Source: Edaphocola flava
Lineage (GTDB): Bacteria; Bacteroidota; Bacteroidia; Chitinophagales; Chitinophagaceae
Direction: 5' to 3'
DNA: 64,000 bases
Assembly (NCBI RefSeq): GCF_004118155.1
Contig: NZ_SAIQ01000001.1
Location: 434,001-498,000, forward strand
Part shown: piece by piece, positions 46,642 to 56,014 of the stretch
Position numbering within the stretch: position 1 is the stretch's first letter
Layout: each line of letters opens with the position of its first letter
Program-made: the position numbers and the translations under genes
Notes under the pieces: model-generated
Told to the model about the DNA's origin: nothing
The model's database searches: none
The model's input: the letters and a program-made list of their open reading frames with translations, nothing else

Positions 46642-46701
46642 TATAATATGCATAAAAAGGGCGCACCCGGTACTGGTTGCGCCCTTTTTATGCATATTAT
46701 A
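46642..46701. terminator. 24-bp perfect hairpin after the L,D-transpeptidase gene
   Basis: A stem of 24 bp (centre AAAAAGGGCGCA/TGCGCCCTTTTT) with a 12-nt loop, 17 bp after the reverse-strand stop. Confidence 0.9.
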
Positions 46702-46718
46702 CTTACTATATAGGTTGT

Positions 46719-47420
46719 TTATTTCTTTATATATACCCTTACTCCAGGGCGTACAAACTTGTAAAAGTCCATGATATCATCTGTAGTCATCGATACACAG
46801 CCATCTGTCCAGCCCAGGCCCATTTCCACCATTTTTGCACCGGTTGGGTAGGTACCGTGAATACCTATTGCACTGCCCACACCTACCTGGGGTGAGATAA
46901 GCCCTTGTGCTTTTGCCGCCTGGTGCTTTTTATAGGACTCTTCGTTCGGGTAGTTCAGCTGGATAAATTTACCCCAGTTTGCATTGTCGCGCACACTGAT
47001 AATCTTAAACCAACCTTCGGGTGTTGCACGATCGCCCTCACACAGCTTATCCTTAAGCCTGTCCGGACCGAATACGGCACGGTACTGACGAATGCGTTTC
47101 TTTTTGTAAATCAGGGCTACCAGGTAATTGGTCTTGTCAACATAGACCAACAGGGAGTCCCTGTTCATAGTATCCACATTAAAAGGTTTCCTATCCTTAA
47201 AACTGGGCATCGGCGGAGAAATCGTTGTTTGCGTCACGCGCATACCATCCTTAAAATACTGGATTTTACGGACGATATTGCCATGTGCATCTTTACGCTC
47301 TTCCAACACAGTTATTGTCTTTGGTACATCTTTCTCCTCAGTCTGTGCCCATACCCTTCCGCTGCCTGCAATGCCTAATATTGCAGTAAGTATAAGTAAG
47401 CTCTTTTTCAGTAACTTCAT
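46719..47420 (-). CDS. L,D-transpeptidase (YkuD/YafK-like) with TDGC variant motif
   Basis: 233 residues from the ATG at 47420, chosen because it gives a signal peptide (MKLLKKSLLILTAILGIAG...VWAQ); a longer start at 47483 would bury it. The YkuD-type catalytic domain has the His of AIGIHGTYPTG and the nucleophile Cys in WTDGCVSMTTDD. The classic motif is S-H-G-C-x-R; here it reads T-D-G-C-V-S, closer to YafK (DpaA)-type sequences. YafK removes Lpp from peptidoglycan, so a hydrolase or transpeptidase role in the periplasm is possible. It lies downstream of the Bax-inhibitor-1 gene. Confidence 0.85.
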   Translation of the reverse strand: MKLLKKSLLILTAILGIAGSGRVWAQTEEKDVPKTITVLEERKDAHGNIVRKIQYFKDGMRVTQTTISPPMPSFKDRKPFNVDTMNRDSLLVYVDKTNYLVALIYKKKRIRQYRAVFGPDRLKDKLCEGDRATPEGWFKIISVRDNANWGKFIQLNYPNEESYKKHQAAKAQGLISPQVGVGSAIGIHGTYPTGAKMVEMGLGWTDGCVSMTTDDIMDFYKFVRPGVRVYIKK

Positions 47421-47494
47421 TGTACAAAACAGAATAATTGTTTTACAAAAAATAAGCAGCCAGCAAGGCTGCTTATTAAACAAATATACGAAAA

Positions 47495-48217
47495 TTAATC
47501 TCTTCTTCCAAAAATGCGCAACAGCATCAGGAACAGGTTGATGAAATCGAGGTAGAGGGTCAATGCCCCCATAATAGCCCCTTTCTGGCGGGCTTCTTCA
47601 CTGTCCAGCAATGCTAATGCTTTGATTTTCTGCGTGTCATATGCAATCAGGCCCACAAAAACTGCAACGCCTACATAGGAGATAATCCAGTACAGCATGC
47701 TGCTGCCCAGGAAAATATTTACAATAGAAGCAATAATCACGCCCACTAAGGCCATCAGCATAATGCGACCGAAAGAGGTCAGATCCTGCTTGGTAAAATA
47801 ACCGATCAGGCTCATTACCCCAAAGGTAACTGCTGTAGTCCCAAAAGCAGACATCAGCGTAGCACCGCTGTATCGTAAAAATATGGTAGAGATTGTAAGG
47901 CCTGTAAGTGCTGCATAGGCAAGGAATATAAATGTTGCAGTACCTACGCTCATTTTTTGCACCCTCAGGCTCAGATAGCCTACCAGTAATATTTGTCCTA
48001 AAAAGAGTCCGAAGAAAATAAACGGATTTTTAATTAAGGCTGCTAAAATAGTAGGATTGGTAACGGTAAAGAAGGCAACGGCCGCCGTAATGGTCAGTGC
48101 CAGGAACATCCAGCCATATACTTTAGTAACATACTTGGCCACATACTGCTGGTCAATTACTTTATATTCTCCATCCATAAGAGAATCATTGTTGTAATCA
48201 TTTTGATTGTAATCCAT
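47495..48217 (-). CDS. Bax inhibitor-1/YccA family membrane protein
   Basis: 240 residues from the ATG at 48217, preferred over one at 48241 because the soluble N-terminus MDYNQNDYNN is typical. About seven membrane helices are present (VYGWMFLALTITAAVAFFTV and others), with family blocks YIALTGLTISTIF-like AYAALTGLTISTIFL and AYDTQKIKALA near the end. The conserved Asp of the last helices (YLDFINLFLMLLRIFG) is part of the di-aspartyl pH-sensing pair of the family. Members affect Ca2+ leak or membrane protein quality control, and the exact role here is unknown. Confidence 0.93.
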   Translation of the reverse strand: MDYNQNDYNNDSLMDGEYKVIDQQYVAKYVTKVYGWMFLALTITAAVAFFTVTNPTILAALIKNPFIFFGLFLGQILLVGYLSLRVQKMSVGTATFIFLAYAALTGLTISTIFLRYSGATLMSAFGTTAVTFGVMSLIGYFTKQDLTSFGRIMLMALVGVIIASIVNIFLGSSMLYWIISYVGVAVFVGLIAYDTQKIKALALLDSEEARQKGAIMGALTLYLDFINLFLMLLRIFGRRD

Positions 48218-48278
48218 AATAATAGCTTTTGAATAATACAAATATAACGAATTCCCCGCGATTCTGATTGTAAGCGCG

Positions 48279-48321
48279 CTTAAAGCATAAAAGGAGCCGA
48301 TGGCTCCTTTTATGCTTTAAG
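48279..48321. terminator. 20-bp perfect hairpin after the first DUF3078 gene
   Basis: TTAAAGCATAAAAGGAGCC-GAT-GGCTCCTTTTATGCTTTAA with an extra C-G pair at the base, 20 bp after the stop. Confidence 0.9.
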
Positions 48322-48341
48322 GCTTGTATATGTACATCCTT

Positions 48342-49358
48342 TTAGAACTTATAATTAAAGCTCAGTGAGAAAGATTGTTTGATCTGCCACCAGCCCAGTC
48401 CGCGCAAGGGATCCTGAGTCTGTTTGCCCATAGCATCTTTTGCAGGTACAAAGGGTACATCATTATCATATATCGCCGTCAGCCCGAAGTTGGCAGAAAA
48501 ATACTTAAAGAACTTAAACGCGATAAAGTTATCTACCAGGATATCTATATTACCCGGGTTATCTTTTTTAATCAGGGTTCCTGATGCATCATAGGTATTT
48601 TTGGCCAGATAATTGGAGTATAAGTCCAACCTTCCCCTGTACGTTATTGTTTTGCTCAGATCCTTCTGAAAACGCGCTGACATGTATGCCCCTAACTCCA
48701 TGCGCAGGGTCTTATTATAGGGCACACCAAAAGCGCCGACATCACTTCTGCTGGTGTACTCTTTAGACACAAAGGTCATACGCATGGCAGCCGGCGACAC
48801 GAACACACTGAGCATAGACCCTTTACGGTATTCAATACCGGGAGATACAAGTACATACAGGGGTGATAGAAACCCGGAGGTACTGCTATCCCGCCAGTTA
48901 GGCAAGTCGTAATTATACCCTTTACTGAATTGTGTCTTTGCATTCAACAGGCCGGAAATATAAAAGTTTGCATTATGTCCTCCCAGCCTGTAACCATATT
49001 TGGAGGTATAATCCAGGCGGTCATCTGTTTTACGTGGCTGAAAACTATTGGAGTAGGCATAGAACAATCCATAGTTGGCATCCAGGGTATTGGTCCATAT
49101 ATGCCGGTTATAATAGCGGACAATATTGCCATTAAATACGCCATTGACGGTGAGAGATGCTAATTCACCCCCTGCAGCCCAGTTATGTAGCATGCCCTGA
49201 TTTCCGCCAAGATATATATTGGCATTCCTGATCCAGGCTACGGTATCTATATTTTGATCTTCCATTCTTTGGGCTGAGATCTCGTCTACATTAGCAAGTT
49301 GTGCCTGGCTGCTTAAGGATAACAAAGTAGCCCCAAGTAACAGTAATCTTTTTTTCAT
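48342..49358 (-). CDS. DUF3078 outer-membrane-type protein, copy A
   Basis: 338 residues with a signal peptide (MKKRLLLLGATLLSLSSQAQ). Beta-rich sequence with alternating aromatic residues ends in FNYKF, typical of an outer-membrane beta-barrel. Family block: GMLHNWAAGGELASLTVNG. Function unknown; DUF3078 is frequent in Bacteroidota. Same length as copy B (49580) with no gaps, differing at about one residue in seven by eye, so it is a recent tandem duplicate. It has its own terminator downstream, and copy B has its own in between, so the copies are separately ended. Confidence 0.88.
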   Translation of the reverse strand: MKKRLLLLGATLLSLSSQAQLANVDEISAQRMEDQNIDTVAWIRNANIYLGGNQGMLHNWAAGGELASLTVNGVFNGNIVRYYNRHIWTNTLDANYGLFYAYSNSFQPRKTDDRLDYTSKYGYRLGGHNANFYISGLLNAKTQFSKGYNYDLPNWRDSSTSGFLSPLYVLVSPGIEYRKGSMLSVFVSPAAMRMTFVSKEYTSRSDVGAFGVPYNKTLRMELGAYMSARFQKDLSKTITYRGRLDLYSNYLAKNTYDASGTLIKKDNPGNIDILVDNFIAFKFFKYFSANFGLTAIYDNDVPFVPAKDAMGKQTQDPLRGLGWWQIKQSFSLSFNYKF

Positions 49359-49504
49359 TGTTTAGAATTGTAGTTGTTATTTAATAGTTGTAGTTTATTG
49401 TGCTTCAAAAACGGCAAAAGTAGTAACATCAATCAAGTAAGTACGACTCATTCCGGTTAATACCATGTTATACTTATTATTAAATCACAAATATCTTGAA
49501 ACAT

Positions 49505-49545
49505 AAAAAAGCCATGAAGTATAGGTATTACTTCATGGCTCTTTT
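49505..49545. terminator. Terminator after DUF3078 copy B
   Basis: AGCCATGAAGTA/TACTTCATGGCT 12-bp stem with A and T tracts, 35 bp after the stop of copy B. Confidence 0.85.
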
Positions 49546-49579
49546 ATGTATTTATGTATCAGTATAATACGGCCAGGCT

Positions 49580-50596
49580 TTAAAACTTATAGGTAAATCC
49601 TACCGTAAAGGTCTGTTTTATCTGCCACCATCCCAGTCCGCCGATGGGTTCTTTAATCGGGTTGCCATTCGCATCTTTTGTGGGAATAAAAGGCACATCG
49701 TTATCATAAATTGCCGTCAACCCAAAATTGGCAGAGAAGTATTTAAAGAATTTAAAGGCAATAAAATGGTCGAAGAGGATATCAATATTACCCGGATTGT
49801 CTTTTTTAATCACATTTCCGTTAATGTCGTACGTATTTTTGGCCAGGTAGTTAGAATACAAATCTAAGCGGCTGCGGTAGGTAATGTTCTTCGTAATGTC
49901 TTTCTGGTACCTTGCCGACATATAAGCACCCATTTCCATACGCAGGTTTTTATTATAAGGCACACCAAAGGCACCCACATCGCTACGGCTGGTATAATCT
50001 TTAGATACAAAAGTCATACGCATGGCGGCCGGCGACAAGAATACGCTCAGCATAGAGCCTCTACGGTATTCTATACCCGGAGAAACCAGTACATATAAAG
50101 GTGAAAGAAAGCCGGAAGTGCTGCTGTCTCTCCAATTCGGAAGGTCATAGTTATATCCTTTACTGAACTGCGTTTTGGCATTCAGTAAGCCGGAAATATA
50201 AAAGTGCGAGTTTTTGTCCCCCAACCTGTAGCCATATTTGGACGTATAATCCAGGCGGTCATCCGTTTTACGCGGTTGGAAGCTATTAGAGTAGGCGTAA
50301 AACAGTGCATAATTAGCATCTACGGTATTGGTCCATACATGCCGGTTGTAATAACGAACGATATTACCGTTCAATACTGCATTGACAGCAAGTGAGGCCA
50401 ATTCTCCTCCCGCGGACCAGTTATGCAGCAAACCCTGGTTACCCCCAAGGTAAAAATTGGCATTTTTAATCCATGCTATGGTGTCTACATTTTGACCCTC
50501 TACTCTCTGTGCATAGATTTCGTCTACTTTACTGAGTTGCGCCCGGCTGCTTAAGGATAGTACAGCAGCTCCGACTAACAGCAATACTTTTTTCAT
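49580..50596 (-). CDS. DUF3078 outer-membrane-type protein, copy B
   Basis: 338 residues, signal peptide MKKVLLLVGAAVLSLSSRAQ. Near-identical to copy A across the whole length, including QPRKTDDRLDYTSKYGYRLG and SSTSGFLSPLYVLVSPGIEY. The differences cluster lightly at the two ends and at the C-terminal loop before the last strands (TKDANGNPIKEPIGG). Last strand ends FTYKF, as in barrel proteins. It starts 54 bp downstream of the gldB stop, so it may be co-transcribed with gldB. Confidence 0.88.
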   Translation of the reverse strand: MKKVLLLVGAAVLSLSSRAQLSKVDEIYAQRVEGQNVDTIAWIKNANFYLGGNQGLLHNWSAGGELASLAVNAVLNGNIVRYYNRHVWTNTVDANYALFYAYSNSFQPRKTDDRLDYTSKYGYRLGDKNSHFYISGLLNAKTQFSKGYNYDLPNWRDSSTSGFLSPLYVLVSPGIEYRRGSMLSVFLSPAAMRMTFVSKDYTSRSDVGAFGVPYNKNLRMEMGAYMSARYQKDITKNITYRSRLDLYSNYLAKNTYDINGNVIKKDNPGNIDILFDHFIAFKFFKYFSANFGLTAIYDNDVPFIPTKDANGNPIKEPIGGLGWWQIKQTFTVGFTYKF

Positions 50597-50650
50597 TGTA
50601 CAATTAGAATTGTGAATTGTTGGTGCTTAAAATATTTAATAATGTCTGTA

Positions 50651-51682
50651 TTAAGGTTTGTATTTTGACGCCTGGAAAATGGCGTTATTATCCTGCTCGT
50701 TCAGGATCTGCTGCAGGTCTTTGCCGCTTTTTTGCGCATAGGCCTCAATAATACGGTATCCGACAAAGGCACTAACATTGCCCGGAGCTTCGGCAGGGAA
50801 ACCTGCAGAATTAGGCGCTGGTGTGGCATAGCGCATGATCTGCTGATAGTTCTTGCTATACAGCAGATTATCTTTCAGGAAGAAGTTATAAATCAGTGGT
50901 TCATTGGCCTCACACCACTTCATCTGTTCGGGAGTATAGCCCAATAGCAGGCTCAGCGGCATCTCCGGCAATACTTTATGCAGGTAATAAATCTCTTTAC
51001 CATTCAGCATCATCAGGTCCAGCAGTGATTTATTGAAATTGTCATGCTCATACACACTGTTATACACTGCTTTGGCTGCCCACATCGGAATATTTTCAGG
51101 AGTGTGGTTGATGAGTGCATAATCTGGTATACCTATGGCCTGGTAAGGGAGAAAGCTTTTGCCCAGGAACATATCCAGACCAATACCTAATTGATCATTA
51201 TGGGTAAAAGAAGTCCATTTGTTCAGGCAGGATGTAAAATAATATACCTTGGTCGGTAAGGGTACATTGGGCAGATAATACTTGATGTGTTTGAAGGCAT
51301 CCAGTATAGCCTCGTTGTACTTACGGGTATCTGTAAATACTTTATTGACGGTATCGTTTAATGCTTTAAAATCAGGATGAACAAAAACCGTGCGTACCGG
51401 AACTATATGTTCTGCATTGGTATACGGCTGTTCTATATGACCAAAGGGCAGTAAGGTATCCAGGTAAAAGGGAAGGAAAGTCGGATATTTCTGCTGTAAC
51501 TGCTGTAAGCCTTCCGGAACAGCATTACTGTCAATGGCAGAAAAATCTTTATAGAAGTCAACGTAATCCAGCTTTACAGCCACTTTACTGACATCAACAT
51601 CTCCGGCACCAGGGCCGCAGGAAACAAATATGTTCAAAAGGATACAGGCCAGACCGGTTCCTATAGTAGAAAGTATACGCAA
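50651..51682 (-). CDS. gldB: Gliding motility lipoprotein GldB
   Basis: 343 residues. The lipoprotein signal ends NIFVSC. Family blocks are PTFLPFYLDTLLPFG, VHPDFKALNDTVNKVF and FTSCLNKWTSFTHNDQLGIG with the conserved IGLDMFLG. GldB is required for gliding and is widespread in Bacteroidota that glide or use type IX secretion, although its mechanism is unclear. With the PorW/SprE gene and two T9SS substrates in this window it supports an active T9SS. It lies 61 bp downstream of the trmN6-like gene. Confidence 0.93.
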   Translation of the reverse strand: MRILSTIGTGLACILLNIFVSCGPGAGDVDVSKVAVKLDYVDFYKDFSAIDSNAVPEGLQQLQQKYPTFLPFYLDTLLPFGHIEQPYTNAEHIVPVRTVFVHPDFKALNDTVNKVFTDTRKYNEAILDAFKHIKYYLPNVPLPTKVYYFTSCLNKWTSFTHNDQLGIGLDMFLGKSFLPYQAIGIPDYALINHTPENIPMWAAKAVYNSVYEHDNFNKSLLDLMMLNGKEIYYLHKVLPEMPLSLLLGYTPEQMKWCEANEPLIYNFFLKDNLLYSKNYQQIMRYATPAPNSAGFPAEAPGNVSAFVGYRIIEAYAQKSGKDLQQILNEQDNNAIFQASKYKP

Positions 51683-51743
51683 TTTTATAGTTTTTTGCCT
51701 GCAAATGTATTAAATATTTTATACAACAGATAAGGCATATAAC

Positions 51744-52469
51744 TTACAAATGCAGATAGTAGGGGTTTAATAAGTCAATAAACTCAGGGGTATAGGTACG
51801 GGAACCCGATTCGTAAATGCATAATTCGGTTGTTTCCGTTTGCGGATGTGCCTGCCTGCTCATCAGTCCTACGACCCTGTTGGGCGCTTTATGGAGATGC
51901 GGTCTGATCAGTAATTGGCTGTGTATATGCAGGCCGGCCTTGCGGGCAATACGTATCCAGGCATCCCATTCAGATGCAGGGTATAATATACCGGCTTTAC
52001 CATCGGCAGACAGGAGCTGTGCTACTTTTTCGGCCAGCACTTCTTTGCTTAAAGTATGGCTGTGCCGTGCCATGCTCCGATGGCTATCCTGGCTCTCGAG
52101 ATGGTTGTGAAAGAACGGCGGATTACAGATAATGGCATCATACAATGAAGTATCATCCATATCCTGCAAGGCTTTGCCACAGACCTGTACCCGCTCAGCC
52201 CAGGGGCTGTTGCGCACATTTTCGGCAGCCTGTGCACAGGCGTCTTCATTAATTTCAACAGCAGTAATCAGGGCATGGGGTACTTCCTGTGCCAGCATGA
52301 GGCTCAGCAATCCGGTACCGGCACCAATATCCAATATGGTCGCAGGATTGTTCTGACGGAATACAGTAGCCAGCCAGGCCCCTTGTATACAGGCATCTGT
52401 ACTCACTTTCATCGCACAACGATCCTGTGCTATACGAAACTGTTTGAAGTCGAAATAAGCGTTAGGCAT
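51744..52469 (-). CDS. trmN6: tRNA1(Val) A37 N6-methyltransferase-like
   Basis: 241 residues. A Rossmann methyltransferase with the AdoMet motif ILDIGAGTGLLSLMLAQ and the amino-methylation motif NPPFF in DAIICNPPFFHNHL. These fit YfiC/TrmN6, which methylates A37 N6 in tRNA-Val. The closing block LLNPYYLH is also family-typical. It starts 6 bp after the tsaD stop, and both act on position 37 or near it, so the pair is a tRNA-modification operon. Confidence 0.9.
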   Translation of the reverse strand: MPNAYFDFKQFRIAQDRCAMKVSTDACIQGAWLATVFRQNNPATILDIGAGTGLLSLMLAQEVPHALITAVEINEDACAQAAENVRNSPWAERVQVCGKALQDMDDTSLYDAIICNPPFFHNHLESQDSHRSMARHSHTLSKEVLAEKVAQLLSADGKAGILYPASEWDAWIRIARKAGLHIHSQLLIRPHLHKAPNRVVGLMSRQAHPQTETTELCIYESGSRTYTPEFIDLLNPYYLHL

Positions 52470-52475
52470 AGATAA

Positions 52476-53495
52476 TTATTTCCAGGCGGCTCTTGCTGTA
52501 GGCACTGCCAGCAGATCGGTAAATTCTTTACGCTGCATTTTATAATGCGCTGTAATGGCGATCATGGCTGCATTATCGGTACAATATTCAAACTTGGGCA
52601 GGTATACTTCAATCCGCAGTTTCTTACCCAGTTCGGTCAAGGCCGTACGCAGGCCGCTATTGGCCGATACACCCCCGGCTACACCTATATGGCGTACCTT
52701 ATATTGTTTAGCGGCTTTTTCAAACTTCTTCAGCAAAGCGGTTACAATGGTATATTGTACAGAAGCACAGATATCTGCCATATTTTTCTGTACAAAATCC
52801 GGATCTATTGCTTTTTGCTTCTGAAGGAAATATAAGACGGCGGTTTTGATTCCGCTGAAACTATAATTCAAGCCTTCCAGGCTGGGAATCGGGAACGGAT
52901 ATGCCTGAGGATTGCCCTGTTGTGCATAACGATCGATCAGCGGGCCACCCGGATAAGGCAGTTCGAGCATTTTGGCAATCTTGTCAAAAGCCTCTCCGGC
53001 TGCATCATCAATGGTCTCTCCCAGTATCTCCATATCCAGCGGACTATGGCAGAGCACGATCTGTGTATGGCCTCCCGAAACGGTAAGGCATAAAAAAGGA
53101 AATGCAGGTTTAGGGTCCTCAATAAAATGTGCCAGTACATGCGCCTGCATATGGTGTACCCCGATGAGGGGAATATTCAGGGCCTGCGCCATACCTTTGG
53201 CAAAACTGCTGCCCACCAGCAGGGAGCCGAGTAATCCCGGAGCCTGAGTGAATGCGATAGCCTGTAGGGCATCTTTGGAAATGCCAGCTGTTTTTAATGC
53301 CTGGTCCACGACAGGGACGATATGCTGCAGATGAGTTCTGGACGCAATTTCGGGTACAACACCCCCATACTGCTCATGCACTTTCTGCGTGGCAATAATA
53401 TTGCTTAATACTTGTCCGTCTTTGATTACTGAAGCTGCGGTTTCATCGCAGGAGCTTTCAATAGCCAGGATTATCTGATGCTGTGGTACTTCCAT
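52476..53495 (-). CDS. tsaD: tRNA threonylcarbamoyladenosine synthase subunit TsaD
   Basis: 339 residues, the normal length. TsaD transfers the threonylcarbamoyl group to A37 of ANN-decoding tRNAs. It has the ASKHA fold with ILAIESSCDETAAS, the metal-binding HHMQAHVLAH, CLTVSGGHTQIVL and HIGVAGGVSANSGLR. The start follows the AsmA-like gene by 21 bp on the reverse strand, and trmN6 is 6 bp downstream. Confidence 0.96.
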   Translation of the reverse strand: MEVPQHQIILAIESSCDETAASVIKDGQVLSNIIATQKVHEQYGGVVPEIASRTHLQHIVPVVDQALKTAGISKDALQAIAFTQAPGLLGSLLVGSSFAKGMAQALNIPLIGVHHMQAHVLAHFIEDPKPAFPFLCLTVSGGHTQIVLCHSPLDMEILGETIDDAAGEAFDKIAKMLELPYPGGPLIDRYAQQGNPQAYPFPIPSLEGLNYSFSGIKTAVLYFLQKQKAIDPDFVQKNMADICASVQYTIVTALLKKFEKAAKQYKVRHIGVAGGVSANSGLRTALTELGKKLRIEVYLPKFEYCTDNAAMIAITAHYKMQRKEFTDLLAVPTARAAWK

Positions 53496-53516
53496 TTCGC
53501 TGCAAAAATACGGGAT

Positions 53517-55961
53517 TTATTCCTCGTCTTCATCTACAACTTTACCATCATCCTTCTCATAACCCTTACCCACTCCGATAACGATTTTGCCGGATGCATC
53601 AGAGTGCGCATTCAGGTTGATAACCAGCCCTTCGCCTTTTCTTCTGCTCAGCCCTCTTTCCTGGCGGTCTTTATCGACCTGAGGATTGCGCAGCGGTACA
53701 CGGAAGTCTATATTGGTGGGCTTACCTGGTGCCAGTCCATACAACCCGGCAAAGGACAGGTTCAGCGCACTGGTATGCAGCTCTGTTTTAGGAATAAAAA
53801 TACTTCCGCTGCGGATATCGAAGTTGCCGATAAACCGTTCTATCTCGATATTGTCCAGGCGCCGGTTTTTAAACCATTTCTGTACTTTATCGAACAAGGC
53901 AAAGTTCTTTAAGGATGCTTTATTCAGGTCGTATTTTATGATGCCGTTCAGGCGCTCGGCCAGCAGCACGCCTTTATCGGTTACATTCCCATTCAGGCTT
54001 CCGCTCAGGGACACATTACCACTCACATTTTTATCGGTCAGGCTTTTAAAGCCGAAATTGTTCATAGCATAAAACAGCTGACTGACCTGCACATTTGCCA
54101 CGCTAAACTGCAGGTTGAACGGATTATTTACCACCTGCTGGTTTACTTTACCACTGAGGTCAATAGCCCCCTGGTCATGGTTGAGGTGAAGATTATGTAT
54201 GGTAAGACCGGAATTGGCGAAGGACATAGAGGAAACTACATTTGTAGCCACCATCTTGCGGTACACCGCTTTATTGATGTGCATATCCATAGAAATATCA
54301 CTATTGGTCAGGAAGGCATCCAGCCGATCAGAAGCGGAAACTTTACTGCGCTTACCTGCGCTCCTTTTCTGTACGAAATAGGTCATGAATGCGCCCAGGT
54401 CAATATTGTTACTGAGCAGATGCAGGTTCATAGAAGCCTTGCCGGGTATTTCCACGAAGCTTTTCAGGAAGTCTTTAGAGACCCCATTAATGGAGATATC
54501 GCTGTTCTGCGCAAATATCTGCACTTTATTCAGCAACAGATCCGGTCCGTTAAACCCGAGGCTGGCATTCCCATTATGGAATTTGAGGTTACGGGCATTA
54601 TAGACAAAGTCAAAGTTCTTCAGGTCTATAGAGCCGTATATCTCATCCGGGATCAGGGAGTTGGCAAATAAATAGCCATTATACTTCAGGTCATAACTAC
54701 AGGATCCTCTTGTAAAAGTAAACTGCTCACCGAATGTATTGTTCAGCGCTGTAGCATCAAACTGCTCTTTAAGAGACGCAATTACATAAGGACGAACAAA
54801 GTTCATGATCACCACATCGCGACCAGACACCGGCAGTCCGTTATACAAGGCATGCAGACTATCCAGTAAAACCACAGAGTTACTGTCATGACGGCCTTTG
54901 GTTTCGTTTACATGATTGAAAAATTTGCCTTTGAAATACACATCTGTAAATGTTGATCCAAGCAGACTTACCGTATTTTTCTCTGTGTTGAAACTGATAT
55001 CCAGGTATGGATTGGTGCCGCGTTCGAGCATATCGCCACGAATGACCGCAGCCACTTCAAGTGTCTTGGCGAAATCGAATTTGGAGAGCTTCTCAAAGAT
55101 GTTTTCAGAAAGCCATTTTACGGCCACATTATAGGTAATCTTCTTCCCCTCCAGGTTGATCTGGAATGGTAAAACCTTGGGTCCGCCAAAACGCATCCAG
55201 GCACTTAGCTTCAGCTTCTCATTATCTATTTCTATATCGCGCTCCTGCACCACGCCAAGCCGGGTTATGGTATTGTAATCAAAGTGCAGGGTTCCCTTGA
55301 TCTCTGCATTTTTCAGGAAAGAACCTTTCGACAATTTAAAACCCAATCCACCCATCAGTATATTGACGTCAGCTTTAATTTTCATAAAACTATCTACACT
55401 GTGCACTTCCGCATTTATCTCTCGTAATTTCATGTGAAAGCGTTTGTTCATAGGAACATTGTCAATCACAAAAGTCACATTATTGACCTCTATATTTCCT
55501 ACCTCCAGCTTACTCTTTTTGTTTTTCACTTTAAGCTCTTTGGGCTTAAGCAAATAGTTGTTGGAATAGCCGTTCTTATCAATAAAGATGTGAAAAGTAC
55601 CTTCGTCTGCAATAATTTTAGAAATCCTGGTCTTACCGGTCAGCAAAGAAAAAACATTCAGGCGCACATAGGCATGCTTCAGATCGATCAGCTTCTGATG
55701 GTGCTGTTCGTAAAGACTGTCCTGTAGCGATATCCCATCCATGCGGATCGATATATTCGGGAAGGTACGAAACAGCTCCGGGCTGATATCTTCGATATGT
55801 AATTTCCCTTCGATACGCTCTCCGGCCGCTTTTTCCAGGCGGGAGAGCAGCTCTTTTTTATGGGTCTGTACATACCAGTATAGTACACCCCAGAGTATCA
55901 GCAACAGTAATAATAATGCTGCCAGTACATACAGTATTCTTTTAATCCATTTTTTGCGCAT
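53517..55961 (-). CDS. AsmA-like outer-membrane biogenesis protein
   Basis: 814 residues. One membrane anchor near the N-terminus (ILYVLAALLLLLLILWGVLY) is followed by an AsmA-type start (GKLHIEDISPELFRTFPNIS). A long beta-rich body and a C-terminal segment typical of AsmA_2 (SLKNFALFDKVQKWFKN, GSIFIPKTELHTSALNL) complete it. Acidic C-terminal tail. AsmA proteins span the periplasm and move lipids toward the outer membrane in studied species. It follows the DUF4175 gene (53 bp) and precedes tsaD. Confidence 0.88.
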   Translation of the reverse strand: MRKKWIKRILYVLAALLLLLLILWGVLYWYVQTHKKELLSRLEKAAGERIEGKLHIEDISPELFRTFPNISIRMDGISLQDSLYEQHHQKLIDLKHAYVRLNVFSLLTGKTRISKIIADEGTFHIFIDKNGYSNNYLLKPKELKVKNKKSKLEVGNIEVNNVTFVIDNVPMNKRFHMKLREINAEVHSVDSFMKIKADVNILMGGLGFKLSKGSFLKNAEIKGTLHFDYNTITRLGVVQERDIEIDNEKLKLSAWMRFGGPKVLPFQINLEGKKITYNVAVKWLSENIFEKLSKFDFAKTLEVAAVIRGDMLERGTNPYLDISFNTEKNTVSLLGSTFTDVYFKGKFFNHVNETKGRHDSNSVVLLDSLHALYNGLPVSGRDVVIMNFVRPYVIASLKEQFDATALNNTFGEQFTFTRGSCSYDLKYNGYLFANSLIPDEIYGSIDLKNFDFVYNARNLKFHNGNASLGFNGPDLLLNKVQIFAQNSDISINGVSKDFLKSFVEIPGKASMNLHLLSNNIDLGAFMTYFVQKRSAGKRSKVSASDRLDAFLTNSDISMDMHINKAVYRKMVATNVVSSMSFANSGLTIHNLHLNHDQGAIDLSGKVNQQVVNNPFNLQFSVANVQVSQLFYAMNNFGFKSLTDKNVSGNVSLSGSLNGNVTDKGVLLAERLNGIIKYDLNKASLKNFALFDKVQKWFKNRRLDNIEIERFIGNFDIRSGSIFIPKTELHTSALNLSFAGLYGLAPGKPTNIDFRVPLRNPQVDKDRQERGLSRRKGEGLVINLNAHSDASGKIVIGVGKGYEKDDGKVVDEDEE

Positions 55962-56014
55962 AGATAGGTGGGTACAGTTTGATTCTTATTGCTTTAAATA
56001 TACTGTATATTTCT

